A stretch of DNA of 64,000 nucleotides from Carposina sasakii (taxonomy: Eukaryota; Arthropoda; Insecta; Lepidoptera; Carposinidae): positions 2,598,906 through 2,662,905 of the forward strand of contig CP053165.1 of the NCBI GenBank assembly GCA_014607495.2, given 5' to 3'. Positions 1 through 11,200 of this stretch are shown here, in pieces. The position numbers and the translations under genes were made by a program. Every line of letters starts with the position of its first letter. The first letter of the stretch is position 1. Under the pieces are notes generated by a model, which was given only the letters and a program-made list of their open reading frames with translations, did not search any database and had not been told where the DNA came from.

Positions 1-2235
1 AGAAATAAAAATATAAGTTCTAAATAAAATAAATTTACATTAGTGCATGAATTTTTGTTTTGTTTTCGTAAGCATCTTGATACCTACCCTTATAAAGTAC
101 TTTGATGTCGAAATCTAATGTACATAACATATATGTACATATTATTAAAAATATATATGTATACACGTACATAATATATGTTGTGCATATTATGCACATA
201 ATTTTATCATATTACATATTTACTACAATCGTACTTACTGTAACTTGTTATTGCTGCGTACCTCTATAAGAGAGAAACGCTACCCATGTACCTGCATTAG
301 CGAGAAACTCGGGTTAGTGAGAAACCTCTATAAGCGAGAATGAGATTGTGCTCCCTTGAACTCTCGCTTATCTAGGTTTGACTGTATATAACTTTGCAAG
401 CTGCTATTGGTGGAAATTTCGCGATAACTAACGTCTGAGCACACGGAGAGCTTAGACGATGTAACTTTTCGACTTACTTAAAAGATGTATCAATTTATCG
501 AGTCGGAGTAAGCAGTTATAGAAACATTTTCTTCAATAGCAGTTATTTAATCTCGTCACTTAACTGACACGCTAAATGAAGGCTGCCCATTGGAGGAAAT
601 GTTTCGATAACTTAGCGAACTTCGGTATCGCTCGTAAAAGTGATACATTGACTAAGCCTGACTGTAGGATAAAAATTCCATGACAATTCATGTGTAAAAG
701 CTATCTACAAAACAGATTATTTTATTTCCAGCTAGATTCATATTAAGTGTATTTGATTAGCCCTAACCTTAGCTCCTTGGTCAACAAAATAATTATTTCG
801 ATCAAAGTTTCAGTTACTTGCCTGAGGCTATGTTCGTTGAAAGTTCATGACCACTATTTGATAGACTCAATAATAGTTTCACTGAAGATATTACTGTATC
901 TAGGTATCTGTTTAGTATTGATATAGATAATACAGCCCCCCTAGCATGACCACACATCGTGGATATCGTATCGTACGATTTCGTAACGTTTCTATGCAAA
1001 ATTCAACATACCGGCTATATTTATTGTATTTGACAGGCTAAATGTCGATAAATCGGTTTATCATATTTTGTTTCGCAGGTCATGCTACTTGTGCAGAGGA
1101 CGTTATAAATAATGACTTTCCAAATAAATACTTACGCCACATACTTACTTGCTTCAGCCACATAGGTACAGAGTTCTTCTTTTACTTCTAACCATGGTTT
1201 TAGTTAAGCATAGACTTAAATATATTTTGCATGGAGGATGTTTAGACGGTGTATAAAACGTTAGGCATTGCCTAGCAAAACAGGTGTTTAGATATTGCTT
1301 AGCGAATCTTTTGTATTAACACTGTTAAAAATATTGATCTACTGCATTTAACACGAAGAATTAGTAAAATTGGTGTTAGTTAAGCCGATTTTCCTCAGAA
1401 ACTACTCAAGAAACCCGTGGGACTAGCGAATTACGTAAAAGTAGAGCTAGAGTTGTGACTCTGGACACCTGTTTTGACAATCACAGAGCTTAAGTTTACA
1501 AAGGAGTTATGCTAGAGGAGATATTCGTTGACATGGAAACATTTTGTTGCTTATTGAATCGAAAAAGACTCAATGATCGTTCCCCTTATTTACCGTAAAT
1601 TAAAATTCAAAACTTTACCAAATTACCGCCCACGCCGCCGCCATGACACTTTAAGTTTTTTCCCGCCAAACTTCTTGTATTTGTTCGCGCGCGCTCTACG
1701 CTTTCTCCACGCTAGACCAGCAAATATCCTCAAAAACGCATAGTTCAATTTCGTGGGAACACACATTGTGTATACGTGTTACTTTCCATGGTCTTAGTGC
1801 CAGCAATAGCACTGCAAAAGTCTTATATGGACGTTTATTCAACTTAAAACTTACTAATTACTTCTATACCGAAAAATTGACTTATACAACCACTTTTCAA
1901 ATCCAACAGTAAGGTTATTGCGTTAAATCTATTTATTTTCGCTTATAACTTGGTTTTCCTGCTTAGATTACGTTAGAATACTCTGTTCAAAGCCCCGTGT
2001 GCGCTAATACTAAGCTATTTGACTGATACACTTCTTATTTCAATTGTGGAGTTTTCGATTGGTACTAATTAGGGTTGTGACCCTAATAAACTTGCATAAC
2101 ATGTACAGGATGCGTGTAGATATATATACCTAATAATTAATATACATTTTCGTGGTGATTCTAATTAATATTATTTAATTAGAGTTTTAGTAATCAAACG
2201 GCTCTGGGAGCTTAGTTACTGGTAATCACTACATA
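1..2235. other. Gene-free AT-rich upstream region
   Basis: No reading frame with recognisable protein similarity and no exon fitting a neighbouring gene was found. Between about 245 and 375 the short motif AGCGAGAAAC or close variants recur several times, suggesting a decayed tandem or dispersed repeat. Around 1625-1730 there is a short GC-rich, CpG-containing patch (CGCCGCCGCC, CGCGCGCGCT) that might be a promoter remnant, but no coding sequence follows: the ATG there meets a stop after three codons. Confidence 0.5.
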
Positions 2236-2430
2236 TTATAAAACAAAGTCGCTTGCCGCTGTCTGTCTGTCCCTATATAGTACCTATGCTTAGATCTTTC
2301 AAACTAGGGAACGGATTTTGATGCGGTTTTTTTTAATAGATAGGGTGATTCACGAGGAAGGTTTATATGCTGTTTATATGTATAGGATCAGCACTGCACC
2401 CGTGCGAAGCCGGGGCGGGTCACTAGTTAA
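2236..2430 (-). repeat. Dispersed non-autonomous element (GACCCGCCCC family)
   Basis: Read on the minus strand the segment starts near GACCCGCCCCGGCTTCGCAC and runs through GTGCAGTGCTGAT, CCGCATCAAAAT and CTAAGCATAGGTAC to a GGGACAGACAGACAGC end. The same series of blocks appears at 33360-33545 and, interrupted, at 57035-57830. It is a dispersed short element, Helitron- or SINE-like, with no coding capacity. The exact class is not assigned. Confidence 0.65.
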
Positions 2431-2657
2431 TGTATGAATAAGGATAAAATTATTGCGTTATTATTATGGATTCTTGTTTCTATGACACAAAGGAATGTAA
2501 GTAGATGGATATACCTTCATAAAAAAAAAAGTGAGAACTCCTAATAAGGGATCCCTGTGACGCAGTGAGGGCTCTGGCCAAGCACCAATTAGCTATATCA
2601 ATATCTGCTGTTCATACTTGAACGTGAAAATTCACCAAGTATGTCAAATGCACATGT

Positions 2658-2917
2658 CATCATCATCATCAGCCTATTACAGTCCACTGCTGGACGTAGG
2701 CCTCCCCCAGGGCACGCCACAAGACTGCCATGAGGGATATTTGCCCATAGTCACTACGCTGGGCAGGCGGGTTGGTGACCGCAGTTTGTATTTTGGACTA
2801 TGTTGTCAACACGGGAGGCGCTGCTGCCCAGCTCCCGGAAACCCTTAATCGCCTCGTACGGTACCCACGGGCAGACATGGGGTGGTACGAATTCTACTCT
2901 GCCGGCACCACGCGGCC
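2658..2917 (+). repeat. Dispersed SINE-like repeat, CATCATCATC...GGCCTCCCCCAG family
   Basis: A 260-bp unit starts with a CAT trinucleotide run followed by CTGGACGTAGGCCTCCCCCA and ends at GCCGGCACCACGCGGC. Copies lie at 14142-14325 (-), 29960-30225 (-), 33556-33665 (+, partial), 37075-37332 (+) and 62825-63010 (-). The CAT/ATG microsatellite end is typical of elements mobilised by RTE-type retrotransposons. Open frames here are shadows of the repeat. Confidence 0.75.
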
Positions 2918-3413
2918 AAATGCACATGGAAATAAAATGGACAACCTAGGATAGTGTTTGTTGATATATTTCGAATAGCACCTGAGAGATTAGCATAGGA
3001 TAGGGGGAGTACCTATCTATAGGTATATGAAGCGGAAAACAGCTGCTACAATCGCTGAAAAAATACAGTTTAAAAATACAATTTTCATCTAAGGTACCTA
3101 CGTAACATTACAATAGAATTTACAATCTACTTAGAAGTCGATAAATAAATATTTGAAAATAATAATCACTCTGTATAGTGGGATATAAAGGTCAAGTGTT
3201 GGAACGAGCTTTATTGCATTTTATACACCAAGAGATGAGGACTGTCTTATTTAAATCAGATTTGATTTAAAATTAACACCACTTAGGTTCGACTCTATAC
3301 TTTGCGGTGCCCAATGGTTGAAGGTCGGAAGGCCGTAGGTTCGATCGAGGTAGGTAGGTAATGTGATTGGTTAGTCGTCGACGAGAAAACACGCGCTACT
3401 TGCAGTATAAACA

Positions 3414-3486
3414 GGCTGTAACGTAACAGAAAGGGTATGTTATGCGAGAAGCTATATAAGTAGGTAAATAGCCCACTATAGAGATT
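3414..3486 (+). repeat. Fragment of GGTGTAACAGAAAGGGTATG MITE
   Basis: One end of the inverted-repeat element that is complete at 33712-33983. It shares the blocks CAGAAAGGGTATGTTA and AATAGCCCACTATAGAGA. Confidence 0.6.
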
Positions 3487-3817
3487 ATTTTTTTAGTTTT
3501 TCTGTCGACCACGTGGACGGAGTCGCGGGCGTCCACTAGTACTATCCTGGAAAAATAAACATGGTGATGTCTGACATTTTGTGGGTGGGTTTCCTTTAGT
3601 TGGCTATTTAGGTAGGTACATAGCTTTTCGCCCTTTTGTTACATTCTGTACAAATACGTTTCTCTCGCATACGAAGGGAAATGTATAAATAAAAATAACT
3701 GAGCTAATTTCTGAACAAGCGACTACATTACTGCCAGGGCTAAAGATAGGTGGTCCTGTCGGTTGCGGATGGATAAGTTGGAAGAGAGCGGGTGCAGATA
3801 ATCTTTATAATATACAG

Positions 3818-4400
3818 AATGTTTTTTCGTTGCCACTCTTAACGAAGGGTACGTACGTACTCTATACATTAAATAAAGTAAGTTTATGGCAAGAATAAAT
3901 GAAATGATGTAAACTTTTCCATTTTTTTTAAATTACTTAATCGGGCGAAATTTATAGTGTCCAGATTTTATGGTAGTTTATTCTTCATGGGCTCATGTAA
4001 GTTGTTTTTTGGAATTGTTTTTGAATTTCATTCATTTTATACTCGTTCTTGAGGATTTTCCTGACATTTCCATTCATCATCATCATTATAATCCATCATA
4101 AATTAAAAAATCATTTACTAAAGCCAATGGCTGTATAGGCTTAGTTCCCCTTGCCTTTCCTTCGGGATAAACAAACTAAACAAAAAAAGACAGATATTAA
4201 TTATTTCTAGTAAAAATTTTGCCCCACGCGTCAATGTGCATTTATGAAGAAAAATGCAGTCTATTTACTCAACTTTGGGCCCTAATATTTTGGAAGCCAG
4301 ACACTTCCCAGATATGCTTCCATGGAGAAAAATGATCGCGATGATGAGGAGATTCCGTAGTTTTCGGGACGGGTTTTCACGACCAAAAATCACCCGGTAG
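3818..4400 (-). repeat. Dispersed repeat (GGGTGATTTTTGGTCGT family), interrupted
   Basis: On the minus strand the blocks GGTGATTTTTGGTCGTG, CTCCTCATCATCGCGATCAT and TGCATAAATGCACATTGACG match copies at 16945-17335, 28160-28385 and 29285-29760. The copy is interrupted at about 3978-4185 by another repeat (CCCGAAGGAAAGGCAAGGGG on the minus strand) that also occurs at 4648-4845 and in the tandem array at 45568-46725. Confidence 0.6.
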
Positions 4401-4647
4401 GTATAAATCTTCTGCTCGCGTTGGCTGGATCGATTTTGATGAAAATTGTGTGTGTTCAAGTCATTCAGTTATAGCTATGTTTCTTTACTCTGAGGTTCAA
4501 GTGGGTTCGAGGATGGTTAAGATTCACAATTCAGTCAACTAGAACAACCCAGCCACGGGGACAGAGCCCACTAGTTGTTATGTAGAAACTTGCATGTGTC
4601 CATAAATTTTATGTGCATGTAAAATTTGAGTCGAAAAACGATTTGTT

Positions 4648-4845
4648 CATGAACTCATGTAAGTTGTTTTTGCAATTCTTTTTGATTTCATCTAATTATA
4701 CACTCGTTTTTGAGGATTTTTCCAACGTTCCCATTCATCATCATTACCATCCACCATAAATTCGGAAACCATTAATACTAAAGACAATGACTGTATGGAC
4801 ATAGTTCCCCTTGCCTTGCCTTTGGGATAAACAAAAAATATAGTT
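4648..4845 (-). repeat. Dispersed repeat (AAGGCAAGGGGAACTA family)
   Basis: Second local copy of the repeat at 3978-4185. Both carry CTCATGTAAGTTGTTTTT, a CATCATCAT run and GGGATAAACAAA, and both are inverted relative to the tandem array at 45568-46725. Confidence 0.6.
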
Positions 4846-5116
4846 TGTTTACCTGTCAGTGTCACTGTCAAAGTCAGCCCTTCCGTGTGGTTGTTGTTGC
4901 TTGCTAATGATCTGCGTAAAAATATTTTGATTTGCTTAAATTGCATTATTATCAGATTATTTTGTGCACCTATTAATCGGAGGTTTTACTCTTATAGAAA
5001 AGCATAAGTTGTAGGTATTTTATAGTTTTCTTAGTAGTTATTTGAATAAGCTACACGTCCGCAACCATTAACGTTAATAAAATCTATTGTGACCAGTTAA
5101 ATATTATGTTTTACAG
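4846..5116 (+). promoter_or_regulatory. Possible promoter and 5' UTR region of the NXF-like gene
   Basis: This is the stretch immediately upstream of the first coding exon. It contains TGTCACTGTCAAAG near 4859, a motif also seen in the divergent promoter at 56715 and ahead of the transposase-like gene at 48352. A non-coding first exon is likely, because position 5117 is preceded by a good acceptor (TTTTACAG) only six bases before the ATG. I cannot place the transcription start. Confidence 0.25.
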
Positions 5117-5232
5117 TTCGATATGGGCAGGAGGAGAAAGAAGCCCGCAGTCCGGGACCCAAACGCGCGTGATAGAAGACTAATGATAATATTCCCTAAT
5201 GGTACAATATATACACCACCACGTATTAACAG
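5117..5232 (+). CDS. NXF-like coding exon 1
   Basis: The acceptor ends at 5116, the ATG is at 5123-5125 and the donor GTACTG is at 5233. It encodes MGRRRKKPAVRDPNARDRRL and onward, a basic start, and ends in phase 2, which exon 2 matches. The ATG was chosen because it opens the frame that joins exon 2 without a stop. Confidence 0.8.
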
Positions 5233-8200
5233 GTACTGTAAAGTGAATTTACAACTGGACGTAGTTATGCAAACGGGAACCAACCCACTAATGTATTGAA
5301 TAAAATTTTAGGCTACATAAGCATTCAAAAATGAACTCTATCAACCTTGTAAACATCAAAATAATCTGTAATTTTTGTTAGAATTCGATCTTACTGTTTA
5401 TGTGGGTTGGTTCCCGTTTGCATAACTGCGTCCAACTGATTTCGTCCACTGCAGTAATTTTACTATCTCCTCGTCTAAAGAGCGTAAAATATTACTGGGT
5501 ATAATAGCAATTACACCTCATAAGTTATAGTCCCGGGCTGTGATTTACCATATTTATTTATACTTATTCACTTCTCAGGGGAATTAGCAATGAACTAATT
5601 CAGAATTTTTTTTATTATGGAATTGGGGTTCCATTATAAGGCTTTCTTTCCAGCTGGTAGTTTCCTGGTGGAAAGGCAGCCTAAGCAGTGTAGAATGATA
5701 ACTTGCCCCTATGATTATGTTGCTTTAAACATTAATGGTAGTTAACTATTTATTCTGTACCTTGATTCTATTCTATTTTTGTTTATGGCCTTTATGAACG
5801 TGTCAAGTAAATAATTCCGCCAATGTCACATAGAGAAGAAAAACATATTGGGGATTGGGCAATGTAAATAAAAGGAATATTTATTTTAACTTAATATTAT
5901 AGGTGCCCAGTTACCCAACTACTTGGACCTAAAACAAGGGAAAACACATTAAAACATCACAACATAAATTTTATTGCACAAAATAGACTTAATAAGAGTA
6001 TAACAATATAATATATAAATATGGATGGTCAAATAAATATTCAATAATTACATGTCTGCTTAGGAGAGTTTAATATTGTTAATTCTGATAAATTTGGCCA
6101 GGGTTTTCATTATGGGGGAGTTAGTAAACATTCAAAATTAGTAGGGAGAGGGACGTCAGGAGGGAGGGAGTTATAAAGAGGTTAAAGAGAAAGATAGCTT
6201 GGGACAATTAAAAAATATATGTTCTACATTACCTTCGTCTAGACCACACTCGCACAGGGAACTGTCTCTTACTCAGATCTTAGCCAAGTGAACAGGTGTG
6301 CAAGCATGTCCTAGGCGAAGGCGACAAATGGTAGATGTGACTGTCTTATTCACCCTCTTGTATTTGTTAAACCAGGGTTTGCATGGAATAATCGCTTGTA
6401 TATTTCCATAATATCTACCCTTAACAAGTCTGTTTATATTCCGTGAGGCCTGCCATTCTGATGTCAACCGTGGCCCGGCAGACTCCCTTAAGTTGTGACA
6501 AAATATATGACTGGTCATGTGATCCCATCCGAGTAGCAGCCTTCACTAGAGTATCATTACCGGCGATGCCGCAATGACCAGGAATCCATGTGAGAACAAT
6601 ATTAAGGCCCTGCAGGTGACAATTATAAAGGGCTTCTCTGATGTCTAGTATTACGGGGAAATTGGATTTAGATTTGAATGGATTTGATAAAATTGCCTGT
6701 AATGAAAAACTGAAATGAAAACAGAGTGAGGAAGGAGGGAGCAGAAGGAAAAGCTATTGACCATTAGAAGAGTTTTATTTTGTGCCGAAGACAGAAGAGA
6801 GAGATCATGGAGTTTGGTGATAAGAGGATGGCATGAGTCCTGGTAGGTTTTAAATATAAAACGATCACAAAGATATTGTCTGCGGAGACATAAAGGAGGC
6901 TCAACGCATTTCACCTGCATCACATTAATAGGGGATGATTTCATGGCACCTAATATAATCCTGAGGCATTTACGTTGAATTTTGTTCAAAGCATTGAGTG
7001 GACCCTTATTACAGGGAATCAAAAGGAAATAACCATAATCCGTACAATTGCGTTATACAGAATTTTCTGGGTAAATGGGTGGGATCCCCACCACACCCCT
7101 GACGAAGCTCTGAGAACAATAACGCCTCTTTCATATTTCTCAGCAATATAATTGAAATGGGCTTCACCTACGGTCAGTCAATCTACGGTCCAGAATCAGA
7201 CCCAGGAACTTTACTTTATTGTGGACTGGTATAGCTTGACCTTGGATAGAAATGTTGACTTGCGGGATGGAACGTTTCCTAGTGAACACAACGATACTGC
7301 TTTTGGAAACTGATAAAGAAAGTCCATGTTCTGTCAGCCACAAATCCAGGTATTGTAAAGCCGAATTAAGCCGGGAGGAGGCTTCTTCAACCGATTTAAG
7401 GGAGATGTATAGGGTTAGATCATCAGCATATTGTAGGATGTTGCAAAAACTATTTACAATTTGATCGAGGTCATATGTATATAGATTATAGAGGATCGGA
7501 CTAAGAACTGAGCCCTGTGGGAGGCCCTTCCAGACCCGTCTAGGAGGAAGAAGAGAACCTTGAGAGCGAATGCATATGGATCTGTCCATCAAGATGTTGA
7601 TTATGATGTGTGTTAACCTCACCGGGAGACTCAGCTGAAGCATTTTCTGCCTGAGCACCGGAAGAAGCACGTTGTCATAGGCTGATGAAATGTCTAGGAA
7701 GGCACCGATCAAGACTTCACCTCTTGCAAAAGCCAGTCGAATGTCTGAAATTAGAATACCCAAACTATCCATTGTACTAGAACCTTTGCGGAAACCAAAT
7801 TGAGATTTGTGAAAAATTTTGCGACTCTATTATCCATTCAAGTCGGGCCTTGATAAGGTGTTCCATGATTTTAAGCAGAACGGACGATAGAGCGATTGGT
7901 CGGTATGGCGAAGCGGATAAAGGGTCTTTTCAGGCTTTAGGATGGGGATGATGATCTGGGTTTTCCAGGAGTTAGGAAGAATACCTGAGAGGAAAAAGTT
8001 ATTTATTAAATGTAAAAATAGGGTCTTGGCTGAATAATAACATTTCGAAATAAAGGAATAGGTAACACCGTCTATCCCTGGGGATGAGTCCACAAGCCCA
8101 TTCAACGCTAGTTTGAGTTCGTTAAATGAGAAAGGATCATCCATTCTGTCTGAGGAGGAGATAGATGTGAGAGGCGAAGGGAAGGAATCAGAAGAGGGAA

Positions 8201-11200
8201 CAGAAGGGGGATCAAGCTTATCAGCCAAATTGTCCAGCCATATAGATGGGTCATTTGATGACACGTTCGAAACTGAAGACGCCGCACAGCGAAATTTTTT
8301 GAGTTCTCCAAACAATACTCGGTGGAGTTCTGGGTGATAAGTTTTTACAGAATCGAAACCAACCCTGTTTTTTTTTCTTTGATAAAAGGCGTCTGGTTCG
8401 AGCAGCAATTTGTTGATAAGCTAGATAGTTTTCCATAGTCATGGCAGCATCATAGTCAGATTCCGCTTTGCGTCTCTTCTTAATCATCTCAGTGCATTCA
8501 TGGTCCCACCATGGAGGAGAGGATAACTTGCGACGAGAGGAGTTTTTGAGTGGAATATGGGAATCGGCAGAGGACGTAAGAGCCTCCATGAAGGGGGTAT
8601 AGTTGCTAAAGGAGTTGGAAATAGAAGTTGTGGGAATGGAGGAGATTTTGATATCAACAGCGGCCTGATAACTAATCCAGTCAACTGATGCTACTTTATA
8701 TTTAAGTAGAGGGTTAGGATCAGGTGGGCCTGGAGTAGGAGTGGAAATGGAAAGTAAAATTGGGTAATGGTCACTTCCATTTGTGAATGGTAGGCGATCC
8801 CAGGAAATGGATGATAGAATGGAAGGTGAGCAAGGGCACAAATCCACAGCAGTATTCGGGTTTCCAGTGCCTGGGTTGATCCTACGAGTTGGTGAACCGT
8901 CATTTAACACGATAACATTAATAATTTCAAAAATGTCTAACAAGTGGGAAGAGAACGAATCAGTGTAGTAGCAACCCCACATTGTATGGTGAGCGTTAAA
9001 GTCGCCCAAGATAATGGATGGAGAGGAAAGGGAAGAGGAAAGTTCGGGAACAAGAGCAGAAGAAGGATGAGGGATATACACAGAAATAATAGAAATGCCT
9101 GCAGTTTTCGCTGAAACAGCGTTAATATTTTTACTGTGAGGAGGAAGAGGGATTTGGGAGAAGGGTATGATGTGTTTTATTAGGAGGACACTACCTCCAT
9201 ATCCGTCATCTTTGTCATCCCTCAAGCAGTGGTAGCCTGGAAACCGGAATCGGGTTCCAGGAAGCAGCCAGGACTCGGAGATGGCAATGACAGCGGGGTC
9301 ATACTTCTGGACCAGAAGGGTCAAGTCATAAGATTTGCGACGAATGCTTTCAGCATTCCATTGGAGAATTTTTTGTGGATAAATTTTTAACAATATCAGA
9401 TATTTGATTAAGTAATAAATAAAGCAACGTTGGGCGGTAAGCAATTGTTATATATTTTTAAAATAGAAGAAATAGTGCCTATCACATGCTCTATAAGATT
9501 AGAATTATTTAATACCTATAGATTGCTTATGGGGGAAGGGACATCATTTGGGAAAGCAGAACCATTGGGGAGGGGGTACGTACAATAGACTGATGAACGG
9601 CCCTATCATAGCCCTTACCCGGTTGGGAATGCTGGCGTGGAGGAAGGAACACAGTTTTATTATATGAATGAGATGTTTGGGATAGAGGAACTTGGGAAGG
9701 AGAGCTAGAGGAAGATAAGGGGATCTCTGTAGTGACATTAGCGTAAGATCTGCGAACTTGAGGATAACGGGAAGCAGCTTCTGCATAAGACACACAGTCT
9801 TGAGACATCGTTATCTTAATGAACTCCTGCCTGGATTGTTCTGGACAAGACTAGCTAGTTGCAGAGTGGTGACCTGAGCAATACAAGCATAATACGTTCT
9901 CTTCTGGAACTGAGCAAGACTCACCTGAATGAGGTTGGGCACATTTAAAGCAACGAGGCTTAGATCTGCATTGGTTTTTTACGTGACCAAATCGGCAACA
10001 ATTCATGCATTGTATGGTTGGTAGCTGGTACGTTTCCACTGAAAGTGAAGTGTGATAACAGAATACTCTTACTAGGAGAACTTGACCTAGAAATGTGAGC
10101 ACAACCGATTGGGTAGGAACCAGTGGCGGCTGCACCTTAAGTGCGCTCGTGCGCTGAACCACCAATTCAAAAGATTAAAAAATACAAAATATTACTTCAT
10201 CTTTATTTTTAAATTACCATTTTAATATTTATTTAAACGTACAAAAACGTATAAAAAATTAAATTTACAATTATGGTGAAACAGTTTGAGCGCTATACTA
10301 AACTATTAAGACTTATTTTCCCGTAAAGACAAATTCTCGTGCGCTTCGGCCAGTGCACGAGGACTGCTAATATAACTTGCATGAGATACGAGTGAATACG
10401 CCTGACGCGTGAAACAAAAGATAGAGGGCTGTTTGATAAGTCCTTTTAAAAACTATTTGTAAAACCTTTTTTCTGGTAAATGGCGTTAACACTGGCAGGC
10501 ACAATCTTTCAAATGAAGACTGTCAAAAATTCAGCAGTTTTTGTCAGTATAACCATTGTTTAACTGTGATCACTCGTAAATATTCAACAACTATGGAAAA
10601 AACTGAATTTCGTGCCGTTATAAAACATTTTTTTATGAAGGGTTGCAGTGCTGCCACAATAAAAACTGAACTTGATTCTGTTCATGGCACTAACGCACCA
10701 ACGTTGCAGACTGTTTATAACTGGATAAATGATTTTAAACGTGGTCGGTCAAGCACATCTGATGCTCCACGCTCTGGTCGCCCAATCGAAGTCACTACTG
10801 AGGATGTTGTTGAAGAAGTCCATAATATTGTACTCGACGACCGCCGAATGAAGGTGCGTGAAATAGCTGAGAACACAGGCATCTCCACTGAGCGAGTACA
10901 TAAAATCCTGCATGAAGATTTGGGTATGACAAAGCTGTCTGCACGATGGGTGCCACGTTTGTTGACAATCAAACAAAAACACGAAAGAAAGCGAATTTCA
11001 AAACTGTGTTTGGATATGATGAAGCGTAATCCTCGGAATTTTTTGAGTCGATTTGTCACTGTGGACGAAACTTGGGTCCATCATTATACACCTGAATCAA
11101 AACAGCAATCAAAACAATGGATGGCGACTGGTGAACGTGCCCCAAAGAAGGCCAAGACTGTTTTGTCGGCTGGAAAGGTCATGGCGACAGTCTTCTGGGA

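Noticed and set aside
1651..1665. CCGCCGCCATG as a strong start codon
   Set aside because: The frame stops after three codons and no splice signal rescues it.
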